Source: Rhizobiales bacterium 62-17
GTDB taxonomy: Bacteria > Pseudomonadota > Alphaproteobacteria > Rhizobiales > Beijerinckiaceae
Assembly (NCBI GenBank): GCA_001898965.1
Contig: MKVW01000007.1
Span: 134,273 to 192,254, forward strand
Direction of reading: 5' to 3'
Length of the DNA stretch: 57,982 nucleotides
This document shows positions 26,918 through 36,000 of this stretch, one piece after another. A program made the position numbers and the translations under genes. The notes beneath the pieces were generated by a model. That model did no database searches. It saw only the letters and a program-made list of their open reading frames with translations, and was not told the origin of the DNA. Within the stretch, counting starts at the first letter, position 1; each line of letters begins with the position of its first letter.

Positions 26918-28288
26918 ATGGCTTTGTTCAAGAACCCGTTCGACGCGACTTCGAAACTTTCCGGCTGCGGCTGCGGCCGCCATGTCTCCCAGGCGGCGCA
27001 TGACGCCGAACTCACATGCAGCCCGGCCGATGCGGCACCGGAAGAGAGCTATCGCCGCACGGTCGAAACGGCGGTGATGAAGGCGATCTTCCCCAACGAT
27101 CTGTCGCGCCGGCGCTTCCTCGATGCCGTGGGCACTTCGACGGCTGCCGCGGTTCTCTCGTCGATCTTTCCGATCGCCACGGCGACGGAGGTCTTCGCCC
27201 AGGCCGGCGGCCTCGAGAAGAAAGCGCTCAAGGTCGGGTTCATTCCGATCACCTGCGCCACGCCGATCATCATGGCCGATCCGCTTGGATTCTATAAAAA
27301 GCATGGCCTCGACGTGGAGGTGAACAAGGCCGCCGGCTGGGCGGTGATCCGCGACAAGACCATCAACAAGGAATATGACGCGGCACATATGCTCTCGCCC
27401 ATGCCGCTGGCGATCTCGCTTGGCATCGGCTCGAACCCGATCCCCTATACGATGCCGGCGGTGGAGAACATCAACGGCCAGGCGATCACGCTGGCGATCA
27501 AGCACAAGGACAAGCGCGATCCGAAATCGTGGAAAGGCTTCAAGTTTGCCGTTCCCTTCGACTATTCGATGCACAACTATCTGCTGCGCTATTATCTCGC
27601 CGAACATGGCATCGATCCCGATACCGACGTGCAGATCCGCGCCGTGCCGCCGCCGGAAATGGTCGCCAATCTGCGCGCCGACAATATCGACGGCTTTCTC
27701 GCCCCCGATCCGGTGAACCAGCGCGCCGTCTATGATGGCGTCGGCTTCATCCACATCCTCTCGAAGGAGATCTGGGACGGTCATCCCTGCTGCGCCTTCG
27801 CCGCCTCGCGCGAATTCATCACCCAGGCGCCGAACTCCTATGCGGCGCTGCTGCGGTCGATCATCGACGCAACGGCATTCGCAACGAAAGCCGAAAACCG
27901 CAAGCAGATCGCGGAAGCCATCGCCCCGGCGAACTATCTCAATCAGCCCGTCACCGTCGTCGAACAGGTGTTGACCGGCACCTATGCCGATGGTCTGGGC
28001 CAAGTGAAGCGCGATCCCAAGCGCATCGATTTCGATCCTTTCCCCTGGCAGGATTTCGCCGTGTGGATTCTGACCCAGATGAAGCGCTGGGGCCAGATCA
28101 AGGGCGATGTCGATTACAAGGCCGTCGCCTCGCAGGTGTTCCTCGAAACCGATACGGCGAAACTGATGAAGGAAGCCGGCCTTGAACCGCCAACGCCCGG
28201 CTCCAAGAAGATCGTCGTGATGGGCAAGAGCTTCGATCCCGCGAAGCCGGCCGATTACATCAACAGTTTCGCCATCAAGCGCAGTTGA
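26918..28288 (+). CDS. cynA: Cyanate ABC transporter, substrate-binding protein (CynA/NrtA/CmpA family)
   Basis: 456 residues from ATG 26918 with AGAAGGCGAG upstream. A 57-residue N-terminal extension with a GCGCGRH motif (Cys17, Cys19) precedes a Tat signal ([10 protein letters not shown], 63-72) and hydrophobic stretch ending FAQA. The mature domain begins [18 protein letters not shown], the CmpA/NrtA-type opening, and includes AGWAVIRD and GFLAPDP of the ligand cleft. Related proteins bind nitrate, bicarbonate or cyanate; cyanate is inferred because the operon ends in cyanase. First gene of a four-gene operon (5, 4 and 29 nt gaps). Confidence 0.85.
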   Translation: MALFKNPFDATSKLSGCGCGRHVSQAAHDAELTCSPADAAPEESYRRTVETAVMKAIFPNDLSRRRFLDAVGTSTAAAVLSSIFPIATATEVFAQAGGLEKKALKVGFIPITCATPIIMADPLGFYKKHGLDVEVNKAAGWAVIRDKTINKEYDAAHMLSPMPLAISLGIGSNPIPYTMPAVENINGQAITLAIKHKDKRDPKSWKGFKFAVPFDYSMHNYLLRYYLAEHGIDPDTDVQIRAVPPPEMVANLRADNIDGFLAPDPVNQRAVYDGVGFIHILSKEIWDGHPCCAFAASREFITQAPNSYAALLRSIIDATAFATKAENRKQIAEAIAPANYLNQPVTVVEQVLTGTYADGLGQVKRDPKRIDFDPFPWQDFAVWILTQMKRWGQIKGDVDYKAVASQVFLETDTAKLMKEAGLEPPTPGSKKIVVMGKSFDPAKPADYINSFAIKRS

Positions 28289-28293
28289 GCCCG

Positions 28294-29133
28294 ATGACCT
28301 TGTCTCTCAACGCCCGGTCTCTACTTGTTTCGGTGCTGCTGCTGGCGGGCTTTCTGCTCGTCTGGCAGCTCGGCACCCAGGGCACGAAATCCGTCGAGCA
28401 GATGGATCCCGAATATGCGCGCCTGATGGGCGTGACGGCGACGCAGGGCAAATCCGCCATGCCCGGCCCGCTCGATGTCGGCGCGCAAATCTGGAAACAT
28501 CTGAAGGAGCCGTTCTACGATCGCGGTCCCAACGACAAGGGCATCGGCATCCAGCTCGCCTATTCGCTGCTGCGCGTGCTCACTGGCTATGCGTTGGCGG
28601 TGATCGTGGCCTTGCCGATCGGCTTTTTGATCGGCATGTCGCCCTTGATGAACAAAGCGCTCAATCCGTTCATCCAGATTTTGAAACCGATCTCGCCGCT
28701 CGCCTGGATGCCGCTGGCGCTCTACACGATCAAGGATTCCTCGATCTCGGCGATCTTCGTCATCTTCATCTGTTCGGTGTGGCCGATGCTGGTCAATACC
28801 GCCTTCGGCGTCGCCTCGACCCGCAAGGAATGGCTGAACGTGGCGCGGACTTTGGAAGTGCGCCCCTTGCGCAAGGCCTTCACCATCATCCTGCCCGCCG
28901 CCGCGCCCACCATCGTCACCGGCATGCGCATTTCCATCGGCATCGCCTGGCTCGTCATCGTCGCCGCCGAAATGCTCGTGGGGGGCACGGGCATCGGTTA
29001 TTTCGTGTGGAACGAATGGAACAATCTGTCGATCACCAATGTCATCATCTCGATCCTCGTCATCGGCCTGATGGGCATGATGCTAGATCAAATCCTGGCC
29101 TTCGTCGGCCGGCTCGTCACCTATCCGGAGTGA
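28294..29133 (+). CDS. cynB: Cyanate ABC transporter permease
   Basis: 279 residues from ATG 28294, five nt after the cynA stop. One N-terminal span ([20 protein letters not shown]), a periplasmic segment of about 60 residues, then five or more spans. The BPD_transp_1 EAA loop is around [23 protein letters not shown] (about residues 175-195), where it contacts the ATPase. Closest by appearance to NrtB/CmpB/CynB permeases of the nitrate/taurine class. Works with the flanking binding protein and ATPase. Confidence 0.85.
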   Translation: MTLSLNARSLLVSVLLLAGFLLVWQLGTQGTKSVEQMDPEYARLMGVTATQGKSAMPGPLDVGAQIWKHLKEPFYDRGPNDKGIGIQLAYSLLRVLTGYALAVIVALPIGFLIGMSPLMNKALNPFIQILKPISPLAWMPLALYTIKDSSISAIFVIFICSVWPMLVNTAFGVASTRKEWLNVARTLEVRPLRKAFTIILPAAAPTIVTGMRISIGIAWLVIVAAEMLVGGTGIGYFVWNEWNNLSITNVIISILVIGLMGMMLDQILAFVGRLVTYPE

Positions 29134-29137
29134 GGCC

Positions 29138-30016
29138 GTGAACGACAAATTCATTTCCATCGAAGGCATCGCCCGGCGCTATCCGAAAGCCGGCGGCGGC
29201 ACGACGACGATCTTCGACGACTTCTGGTTCCGCATGGGCAAAGGCGAATTCGCCTGCATCATCGGCCATTCCGGCTGCGGCAAGACGACGGTGTTGAACA
29301 CGCTCGCCGGCCTCGAACTGCCCGATGCCGGCGTCACCGTCGTCGATGGTCACGCCATCGAAGGCCCGTCACTCGATCGTGCCGTCATCTTCCAGAGCCA
29401 CGCGCTGCTGCCGTGGCGCACGGTGCTCGGCAATGTCGCCTATGCGGTGGCCTCGAAATGGCGCGACTGGAGCCGCGAACAGGTCAATGCCCATGCGATG
29501 CGCTTCATCGACGTGGTCGGCCTCAAGGGCGCCGAGATGAAGCGGCCGGCGGAACTGTCCGGCGGCATGAAACAGCGCGTCGGCATCGCCCGCGCCTTGT
29601 CCATCGAACCGAAAATCCTGCTGATGGACGAACCGTTCTCGGCGCTCGACGCGCTGACGCGCGGCTCGTTGCAGGACGAAGTGCGGCGCATCTGCCTCGA
29701 CACCGGCCAGACCGCCTTCATGATAACCCACGACGTCGACGAAGCGATTTTTCTCGCCGACAAGATCATCCTGATGACCAACGGGCCGGACGCGATGGTG
29801 GCGGAAGTGGTTGCCAATCCGCTGCCGCGCGAGCGTCGCCGCATCGATCTGCACAAAGCCGCCGACTATTACCCGCTGCGCAATCACCTCATCGACTTCC
29901 TCGTCACGCGTTCGCGCACGTTCCGCGACGAGAAGCCCATCGGCTACGACAAGAAACATCCGCCCGTCGTACAGCCGACGGCGGCCAGCTCCATCCCCTT
30001 ACGCATTCCTGCGTAA
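29138..30016 (+). CDS. cynD: Cyanate ABC transporter ATP-binding protein
   Basis: 292 residues from a GTG start (GGAGTGAGG upstream), four nt after cynB. Walker [11 protein letters not shown]-loop [12 protein letters not shown], signature LSGGM, Walker [12 protein letters not shown] and H-loop ITHDVDEA are intact. The C-terminal extension of about 40 residues (basic, then VVQPTAASS) is longer than in minimal ATPases but common in the nitrate/cyanate subfamily. It energises the CynB permease. Confidence 0.88.
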   Translation: MNDKFISIEGIARRYPKAGGGTTTIFDDFWFRMGKGEFACIIGHSGCGKTTVLNTLAGLELPDAGVTVVDGHAIEGPSLDRAVIFQSHALLPWRTVLGNVAYAVASKWRDWSREQVNAHAMRFIDVVGLKGAEMKRPAELSGGMKQRVGIARALSIEPKILLMDEPFSALDALTRGSLQDEVRRICLDTGQTAFMITHDVDEAIFLADKIILMTNGPDAMVAEVVANPLPRERRRIDLHKAADYYPLRNHLIDFLVTRSRTFRDEKPIGYDKKHPPVVQPTAASSIPLRIPA

Positions 30017-30045
30017 AAAAGCTTTCACTTCACAAGGAGACATCC

Positions 30046-30534
30046 ATGAAACGCGAAGAACTCACCGAGAAGATTCTCGACATCAAGCGCGAAAATGGCT
30101 GGACGTGGAAATATATCACCACGGAAATCGGCGGCATGTCGGAAGTGCTCGTCATCGGCGCGCTGCTCGGCCAGATGAAACTGGTGAAGCCCTTGGCCGA
30201 GAAAGCCGCCACGCTCTTCGGTTTGAGCGAGAACGAAAAGCGCATGCTCAACGAAGTGCCCTATCGCGGCGGCGGCACGCCGATGCCGCCGACCGATCCG
30301 CTGATCTACCGCTTTTATGAAATGGTGATGGTCAACGGCCCGGCCTGGAAAGCTCTGATCGAGGAGGAATTCGGCGACGGCATCATGTCGGCGATCGATT
30401 TCAACATCGAGTTCGAACGCGAGCCCAATCCGAAGGGCGACCGTGTGAAAATCGGCATGTCCGGCAAATTCCTGCCCTATAAATATTACGGCAACGAACA
30501 GGGCATCCCGGATTACGGCTTTAAGGAGGGCTAG
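30046..30534 (+). CDS. cynS: Cyanate hydratase (cyanase)
   Basis: 162 residues, AAGGAGA upstream of ATG 30046. The N-terminal helical domain opens MKREELTEKILDIKRENG; the catalytic core has PPTDPLIYRFYEM and GDGIMSAIDF. The catalytic triad known from E. coli (Arg96, Glu99, Ser122) aligns with Arg89, Glu92 and Ser115. The enzyme is a decamer that converts cyanate and bicarbonate to carbamate and CO2, giving ammonia. The end runs about 15 residues past the usual LPYK region (YYGNEQGIPDYGFKEG). As last gene of the operon it turns imported cyanate into usable nitrogen and detoxifies it. Confidence 0.95.
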   Translation: MKREELTEKILDIKRENGWTWKYITTEIGGMSEVLVIGALLGQMKLVKPLAEKAATLFGLSENEKRMLNEVPYRGGGTPMPPTDPLIYRFYEMVMVNGPAWKALIEEEFGDGIMSAIDFNIEFEREPNPKGDRVKIGMSGKFLPYKYYGNEQGIPDYGFKEG

Positions 30535-30593
30535 TTTTCCCCGCGACTTGATGCCGGCTCGCCAAAGGCGGCCTGAGGCATTAAGTCTGGGGC

Positions 30594-31805
30594 ATGGACG
30601 CGGATATTCTCATCGCCGGTGCAGGACCGGCCGGCCTCGCTGCCGGCCTGGCCCTGGGGCGCCTCGGCAAACGGGTCGTCGTCGCCGGCCCCGCCGACGA
30701 TAGGCCAAGCGCGCGTACGGTGGCGCTGTTCGACGGCTCGGTGCGGTTTCTCGCAGCGCTTGGCGTGTGGGACAGGATCGCGCCGCGTGCGGCGCCGCTC
30801 GCCACCATGCGCATCGTCGACGACACCGGCTCGCTCTTCGCCCATCGGCCGACGGATTTCAAAGCCAGCGAAACCGGGCTCGAGCAATTCGGCTTCAACA
30901 TCGAGAATGCCGATCTTACCCGCGCGCTGGAAGCCGCCTTGGCGGAAGAGCGCAACGCCCGGCGCCGGCACGACCTCGTCACCGGTTATGATTTCGAAGC
31001 CGAGCGCTGTCGCGTCCACCTCGCCGATGGCGAGACCATCGAAGCACACCTCGTGGTCGCCGCCGATGGCCGCGCCTCGCCGGCCCGCCAAGCCGCCGGC
31101 ATCGGCATGCGCGAATGGGCCTATCCGCAGGTGGCTTTCACCGCCCTGCTCGACCACACCGTCGCCCATGGTGATGCCTCCACGGAATTTCATACGCGCG
31201 AAGGCCCCTGCACCTTCGTGCCCCTGCCCGCCACCGACACCGCGCCCCATCGCTCAAGTCTGGTGTGGATGATGCGGCCGGCGCACGCCGATCCATTGCG
31301 CGCCTTGAGCGATGCGGACCTGGCGCGCGCCATCGAGAAGCAGAACCATTATCTGCTCGGCAAGATCACCCTGGCGCGACGTGGCGCCTTCATTCCGATC
31401 CAGGGCCTCACCGCGCGCGCGATGACCGCGCCGCGCCTGGCGCTCGTCGGCGAAGCAGCGCATGTATTTCCGCCGATCGGTGCGCAAGGCCTCAATCTGG
31501 GCCTGCGCGATGTCGCCCATCTCGCCGAATATATCGAACGGTTGCAGCCCGAAGACGCCGGCGCACCGCATGTGCTCGATGCCTATGAACGCGCGCGCCG
31601 TGGCGACGTGCTGTCACGCCAGATCGCTGTCGATCTGCTGGATCGCACTCTGCTGGCGGGCTTCCTGCCTGTGGACGTGCTGCGCGCCGCCGGCATGGCG
31701 GCGCTCACGGCCATCGCGCCGCTGCGTCGCTTCGCCATGCGCGAAGGCGTTCTGCCCGGTGTCGGTGCGCCGAGCGTGATGCGCAGGCCTGATCAGCACC
31801 CTTAA
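30594..31805 (+). CDS. FAD-dependent monooxygenase of the UbiH/COQ6 family
   Basis: 403 residues. The N-terminal dinucleotide motif ILIAGAGPAGLAAGLALG, the central VVAADGRAS, and GEAAHVFPPIGAQGLNLGLRD (about 285-305) are the fingerprints of UbiH/UbiF/COQ6 hydroxylases. These add hydroxyls to the ubiquinone ring or related aromatics using NAD(P)H and O2. Which ring position is unknown. The stop codon overlaps the stop of the convergent siderophore-interacting-protein gene by 4 nt. Confidence 0.85.
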   Translation: MDADILIAGAGPAGLAAGLALGRLGKRVVVAGPADDRPSARTVALFDGSVRFLAALGVWDRIAPRAAPLATMRIVDDTGSLFAHRPTDFKASETGLEQFGFNIENADLTRALEAALAEERNARRRHDLVTGYDFEAERCRVHLADGETIEAHLVVAADGRASPARQAAGIGMREWAYPQVAFTALLDHTVAHGDASTEFHTREGPCTFVPLPATDTAPHRSSLVWMMRPAHADPLRALSDADLARAIEKQNHYLLGKITLARRGAFIPIQGLTARAMTAPRLALVGEAAHVFPPIGAQGLNLGLRDVAHLAEYIERLQPEDAGAPHVLDAYERARRGDVLSRQIAVDLLDRTLLAGFLPVDVLRAAGMAALTAIAPLRRFAMREGVLPGVGAPSVMRRPDQHP

Positions 31806-32548
31806 TCCAAACCCGTCTTGCCGGGCGCCCAATAGGCCTTGGTGAGGATGCGTGCTGCCGGCACAGCCTGCCGTTTCAAGCTCTGCCGCAACCGCTGAAT
31901 GGTGCCGGCCTGCCCGGCTAGCACGAAGGTGGCGCCGGCATCGACAAGCGCTTGGAGCGCACCCTCCATCTCCAAGATATGTGTGCCGTTGCCCTGTCGC
32001 GCGAACAAGACGGCCGGACCGATCTCAAGCCCTTCGAGAAGCCGCGATGTGCTTTCCCGGTCTCCCACTTCGAAATGGCACGTCACGGATCGCGCTCGAT
32101 CCTGGCGGAGCAGCGCATACGCAAGCCCGATAGCCGTCTCGTCGCCGAAGACGGCCAGCGGTCCGCTCGTCTGGCGCACGTCCAACGAATGACGCGGACC
32201 GAACAGATCGCAGGCATCACCGGGGCGGACGTTGCGCACCCACGCACTGCCGGGCCCCTCGCCATGCGCATAAGCCAGAATGCGAGTGCGCCCGGCCGCA
32301 GGGTCCCAGTCGATAGGCGTATAGGTGCGCGCGACGAAGGCCGAGCCCATCGCGATCTGGATTTTCTGTCCAGGCGTCCACGTGACAGCTTCCAGCGCTT
32401 TGCCATCGAGCGTGATCAATCTGATGTCGTCGGCCAGCGGTTCGCTGGCAACGACGGTCGCCTGTTTCATCAGCATGCGCAGTAGCGCACGGCTCAGCCG
32501 GCCGGGCGTTTTGGCCGTGGCACGTTCTGGGGCTTCTCTCAGCAGCAT
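31802..32548 (-). CDS. Siderophore-interacting protein (FAD ferric reductase family)
   Basis: 248 residues. The N-terminal FAD-binding barrel has VARTYTPIDWD (R-x-Y-T flavin motif) and AHGEGPGSAWV; the C-terminal SIP domain has FGDETAIGLAYALL and FVLAGQAGTIQRLRQSL. Family members bind FAD and reduce ferric siderophores in the cytoplasm. Its start overlaps the end of the O-methyltransferase gene by 10 nt, so they are translationally linked. I see no Fur or Irr box upstream. Confidence 0.83.
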   Translation of the reverse strand: MLLREAPERATAKTPGRLSRALLRMLMKQATVVASEPLADDIRLITLDGKALEAVTWTPGQKIQIAMGSAFVARTYTPIDWDPAAGRTRILAYAHGEGPGSAWVRNVRPGDACDLFGPRHSLDVRQTSGPLAVFGDETAIGLAYALLRQDRARSVTCHFEVGDRESTSRLLEGLEIGPAVLFARQGNGTHILEMEGALQALVDAGATFVLAGQAGTIQRLRQSLKRQAVPAARILTKAYWAPGKTGLD

Positions 32549-33243
32549 CGTGCGGTCCTCACGGTGAATTCGTTGCCACGTCCCTCATCCAGCGCGAGCG
32601 CGCGCGAGAGGTAGCCGTTTGCTGCCTTGCGGACATAGTCCTGATAGGCGGGATCAAAGGCATTCTCGCCGAGGATCGCCGCGCCGGCCGATAGTCGCGG
32701 CTCGAGCATTTTCAGGACCGGCAGATAGAGCGAGAAAGCGCCGTCGAGCAGCAGCAGATCGACCTTGCCGCCGACATCCTTGAGCGTTTCGAGTGCGTCG
32801 CCTTCGCGGATCTCGACCAGATCGTCCAAGCCCGCTGTGGCAAGATTGGCGCGCGCCCGCATCACCTTGGCGCCCTCAAGCTCACTGCCGATGAGATGAC
32901 CGCCGCCGTTATCGCGCAACGCGGCGGCGAGATAGATGGTCGAAATGCCCATCGACGTGCCGAACTCGACGATCCGCCTCGCTTTGCAAGCGCGCGCGAT
33001 GGCATAGAGGAAGCGGCCGTATTTCGGCGAGACGGCCAGGAAATTGTCGGCATAGTCGCGATAGACGCGCCGGTAATCCGTCCGCTCTTGCGCCAGCATG
33101 CCGGCGATCGCCTGTTCGGGCGAGCCGCCCGGGGCTTCGATGATCGCCATCATCGCTTCGATATGGTCGCGGTCGGAGGCTTCGGCATCCCGGTGCAGCT
33201 TGTCCAGGGTATCAGCGACAAGGCCCTCGATCAGTGAATTCAC
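32539..33243 (-). CDS. Class I SAM-dependent O-methyltransferase
   Basis: 234 residues from a GTG start with AAAGGA upstream. Motif I IVEFGTSMGISTIYLAAAL (about 91-109) and the DLLLLDG strand with EGDALE match the metal-dependent O-methyltransferase family 3 (catechol/caffeoyl-CoA type). It is the first gene of a two-gene operon with the siderophore-interacting protein, divergent from an AraC regulator. Methylation of a catechol compound is a plausible but unproven role. Confidence 0.75.
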   Translation of the reverse strand: MNSLIEGLVADTLDKLHRDAEASDRDHIEAMMAIIEAPGGSPEQAIAGMLAQERTDYRRVYRDYADNFLAVSPKYGRFLYAIARACKARRIVEFGTSMGISTIYLAAALRDNGGGHLIGSELEGAKVMRARANLATAGLDDLVEIREGDALETLKDVGGKVDLLLLDGAFSLYLPVLKMLEPRLSAGAAILGENAFDPAYQDYVRKAANGYLSRALALDEGRGNEFTVRTARCC

Positions 33244-33306
33244 GGCATGTCCTTTCGCATGCGCCGGCGGATCGACCGGCTTGCCGCGAAGGGATAAGAG
33301 ACCTTG

Positions 33307-33359
33307 GATTTGGCGTCATTCCGAAATTCTGACAGAATATTATTCAATTCTGCCAAATC
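33307..33359. promoter_or_regulatory. Operator cluster between the OMT operon and AraC gene
   Basis: Outer inverted repeat GATTTGGC (33307-33314) / GCCAAATC (33352-33359), inner palindrome ATTCTG-A-CAGAAT (33326-33338), and direct repeats AATTCTGACA (33325) and AATTCTGCCA (33347), 22 bp apart. Direct repeats two helical turns apart suit an AraC-type regulator. Confidence 0.45.
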
Positions 33360-33376
33360 GAACCCGAAGGCCGGCC

Positions 33377-34195
33377 ATGCCGATCCTAACCGAACTCTCC
33401 AAACCGACAGACTGGATCGAGCCGGACGACGTGGCACGCCCGATCGTCACCTATGGTTTCGTGACCGAGGATTTCGACGGCATCGAACTGGGCTTTCACA
33501 GCCACGCCAAGGGCCAGATCATTCTCGTGCAGCGCGGCGCGCTGAGTTGCGAGGTGGAAGGCGGGCTGTGGATCGTGCCGCCGCGCAGCGCGGTCTGGAT
33601 ACCCGGCGGCGCGCTCCATGCCATCAAGGCCACGGCAACGGGCGCGCTCGAAGGCTATAACGGTTTCGTCGATCCGGCCGTCGGCCAGAGCCTGCCCAAA
33701 ACCTGCTGCGCCTTGTCCGTGACGCCGCTGCTGCGCGAACTTTTGACCCGCGCGGCAAACCTGCCGCTGCTCTATCGGGAAGGCGGCGCGAACTCCCGCC
33801 TGATATCGGTCCTGCTCGATGAACTCGCGATCGCTGAGATCGAGGATCTGCATCTGCCGATGCCCAACGATCATCGTCTGCGTCGGATTATCGACCTGAT
33901 GATGAACGCGCCGGCGGATCGCGCGACACTCGCGGTCTGGGCAAAGCGCGCCGGCCTGAGCGAGCGCACGCTGGCGCGCCTCATCCATCAAGAAACCGGC
34001 ATGAGCTTTGGCCGTTGGCGCCAGCAGCTTTGCGTAATGCTCGCCGTCAAATGGCTGGCCGGCGGCGCTTCCATTCAGCAGGTCGCGGCCGATCTCGGCT
34101 ATGAAAGTATGCCCAGTTTCGTGACCATGTTTCGCAAAGCGCTTGGCACGTCGCCCGGGCGTTACATGGTGGAAAGGCATTCGGGACGGTTGTGA
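33377..34195 (+). CDS. AraC-family transcriptional regulator with cupin sensor
   Basis: 272 residues from ATG 33377. N-terminal cupin (about 20-110, HSHAKGQIILVQRGALS as metal/ligand-binding strand); C-terminal double helix-turn-helix (about 170-268) with LAVWAKRAGLSERTLARLI and IQQVAADLGYESMPSFVTMFRKALGTSPGRY. It is divergent from the O-methyltransferase/SIP operon with repeated sites between, so it probably controls that operon and itself. Confidence 0.85.
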   Translation: MPILTELSKPTDWIEPDDVARPIVTYGFVTEDFDGIELGFHSHAKGQIILVQRGALSCEVEGGLWIVPPRSAVWIPGGALHAIKATATGALEGYNGFVDPAVGQSLPKTCCALSVTPLLRELLTRAANLPLLYREGGANSRLISVLLDELAIAEIEDLHLPMPNDHRLRRIIDLMMNAPADRATLAVWAKRAGLSERTLARLIHQETGMSFGRWRQQLCVMLAVKWLAGGASIQQVAADLGYESMPSFVTMFRKALGTSPGRYMVERHSGRL

Positions 34196-34200
34196 TTGTC

Positions 34201-34232
34201 GCGTTGTGCCGGGTTACACCTCGGCACAACGC
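34201..34232. terminator. Stem-loop between convergent AraC and SDR genes
   Basis: Perfect 11-bp stem GCGTTGTGCCG / CGGCACAACGC with a 10-nt loop. No T-run on either strand, so it may block transcription both ways or stabilise 3' ends rather than act as a classical terminator. Confidence 0.5.
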
Positions 34233-34242
34233 AGTGCCGACT

Positions 34243-35001
34243 TTAGGACCCGCCGCTTGTCGCTTGACGCGCAAGCGCGACAGCATCCGCCCCCGCTGGA
34301 AACCGCAGTTGGCCGGTAGTGTCATTCACCGCCTGCCACACGGCCTGAGCTACATCACTTTCCTTCGTCGTCATTGCTGGCTGCGCGAACGATTGGAAAA
34401 TCGGCGCGGCAAAATCGGCATAGGGCGGCGGAATGAGATTTTCGACGCGCACCGCAGTATTCTCAGTAAACCGCGTGGTCGGAGCGTAACCCGGTTCGAC
34501 CAGCTTGGCGCGAATGTTGAAATGCCCGAGTTCATGCGCCAACGAACCGGTGAAACCTTGGATGGCCTGCTTGCTGGCCGTATAAGCGGCCGCGAGCGGA
34601 AAGGCCGCCAAAGTCGCGCTCGACGTAACGTTGACGATTACACCTGCGCGCCGTTCGCGCATCTGCGGAATGACAGCCTGCGTCATGGCGAGGACACCAA
34701 AGGTGTTGGTCTCGAAGACCTTGCGGATGTGCGACAGTGGTGTCGCTTCGAAGGCACCGACAACACCAATGCCGGCATTGTTGACGAGAACATCGATGGG
34801 CCCAGCCGCTTTGATGACCAAGGCGATGCTTTCTTCGTCCGTCACATCCAGCGGCAAAATCCGCAAAGATGGCGAAGCCGGCAGAATGCCGTCGCGCGGG
34901 GTGCGCATGGTGGCGATGACGTTCCACCCTTTGGAAAGAAAATAGCGGGCGGTCTCAAGGCCATAGCCCGAAGAACAGCCGGTAATCAGAGCGTTTTTCA
35001 T
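34243..35001 (-). CDS. Short-chain dehydrogenase/reductase
   Basis: 252 residues, GAGGAG upstream of ATG. Classical SDR: cofactor motif TGCSSGYG (8-15), NNAGIG, catalytic Ser in VTSSATL and Tyr-x3-Lys in AYTASKQ. Substrate unknown. Divergent from a second AraC regulator that most likely controls it. Confidence 0.87.
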   Translation of the reverse strand: MKNALITGCSSGYGLETARYFLSKGWNVIATMRTPRDGILPASPSLRILPLDVTDEESIALVIKAAGPIDVLVNNAGIGVVGAFEATPLSHIRKVFETNTFGVLAMTQAVIPQMRERRAGVIVNVTSSATLAAFPLAAAYTASKQAIQGFTGSLAHELGHFNIRAKLVEPGYAPTTRFTENTAVRVENLIPPPYADFAAPIFQSFAQPAMTTKESDVAQAVWQAVNDTTGQLRFPAGADAVALARQATSGGS

Positions 35002-35049
35002 GATCTTCTCCTCAGCAGCATCGATGCGTGTTCTTGCCTTGGCTGAACA

Positions 35050-35093
35050 GGACTATCTACAATTGAAAGTCCATTTTTTATTAGCTATAGTCC
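35050..35093. promoter_or_regulatory. Operator sites between the SDR and AraC genes
   Basis: GGACTAT at 35050-35056, and on the other strand AAAGTCC (35066-35072) and ATAGTCC (35087-35093). The last two are direct repeats 21 bp apart, overlapping the likely promoter of the AraC gene, whose ATG is at 35098. Confidence 0.4.
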
Positions 35094-35097
35094 AATA

Positions 35098-36000
35098 ATG
35101 ATTGATCCCCTGTCCGAGGTTATCGGCCTGCTCAGGCCGCAGGCTGTATTCACGAAGGGGATCAGTGGTGCCGGGCGTTGGGGCGTTCGCTATGCCGATT
35201 TCGGCCATCCGGGCTTTGCCGCCGTCATCGAAGGATCGTGCCGCTTGGCCGTGGACGGACAGGAGGAGCTGACGCTTGAGGCGGGCGACTTCGTTCTACT
35301 CCCGACAACGCCGGGCTTCACCATGTCGGGCTTCGAGCCCGTCCTGCCTGAGCTCATCGATCCGCATGCCATGGCGAAATCTGATACCGAGGTTCGGCAT
35401 GGACGCCAGGACGGCCCGCCAAGCGTTCGCCTCTTGGGCGGTTACTTCATCTTCGGTTCCTCCGATACCGACATACTCATCGCGCTACTGCCGGAGCAGA
35501 TTCACGTCCGTGGTGTCGAACGCTTGTCCATCCTCGTCAAACTCTTGATCGAGGAAGCCGCTCAGCAGCGCGCGGGGCGTGATCTGGTGCTTACCCGGCT
35601 GGTCGAGATTTTGCTGGTAGAAGCGTTACGCCTGACACAAGCCCTCGACGCACCGACAGGATTGCTGCGCGGCCTGAGCGATGAGCGATTGGCCGAAGCG
35701 ATCCGGCAAATGCATGCCGACCCGTCTCATCGGTGGACAATGGCTCAACTGGCAAAGAAAGCTGCCCTCTCCCGCTCGGCTTTCTTCGACCGCTTCACGC
35801 GCAATGTCGGCATGCCGCCGATGGAGTATTTACTGGCGTGGCGCATGGCGATGGCCAAAGATCTGCTTCGACATCACGACATGGACATCGCCGCGGTTGC
35901 CGAGCGCGTCGGCTATGGATCAGCGAGCACGTTCAGCACCGCGTTCAGCCGCCACGTCGGCCAGCCCCCTGGCCGTTACACACGCAGCTCTGGTCAGTAG
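35098..36000 (+). CDS. AraC-family transcriptional regulator (cupin_6 type)
   Basis: 300 residues. N-terminal cupin-like domain (about 1-180), C-terminal AraC DNA-binding domain (about 200-296) with MAQLAKKAALSRSAFFDRF and IAAVAERVGYGSASTFSTAFSRHVGQPPGRY. Regulators of this type often sit divergent from the oxidoreductase they control, here the SDR. The coding sequence overlaps the end of the convergent DUF1963 gene by 7 nt. Confidence 0.87.
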   Translation: MIDPLSEVIGLLRPQAVFTKGISGAGRWGVRYADFGHPGFAAVIEGSCRLAVDGQEELTLEAGDFVLLPTTPGFTMSGFEPVLPELIDPHAMAKSDTEVRHGRQDGPPSVRLLGGYFIFGSSDTDILIALLPEQIHVRGVERLSILVKLLIEEAAQQRAGRDLVLTRLVEILLVEALRLTQALDAPTGLLRGLSDERLAEAIRQMHADPSHRWTMAQLAKKAALSRSAFFDRFTRNVGMPPMEYLLAWRMAMAKDLLRHHDMDIAAVAERVGYGSASTFSTAFSRHVGQPPGRYTRSSGQ

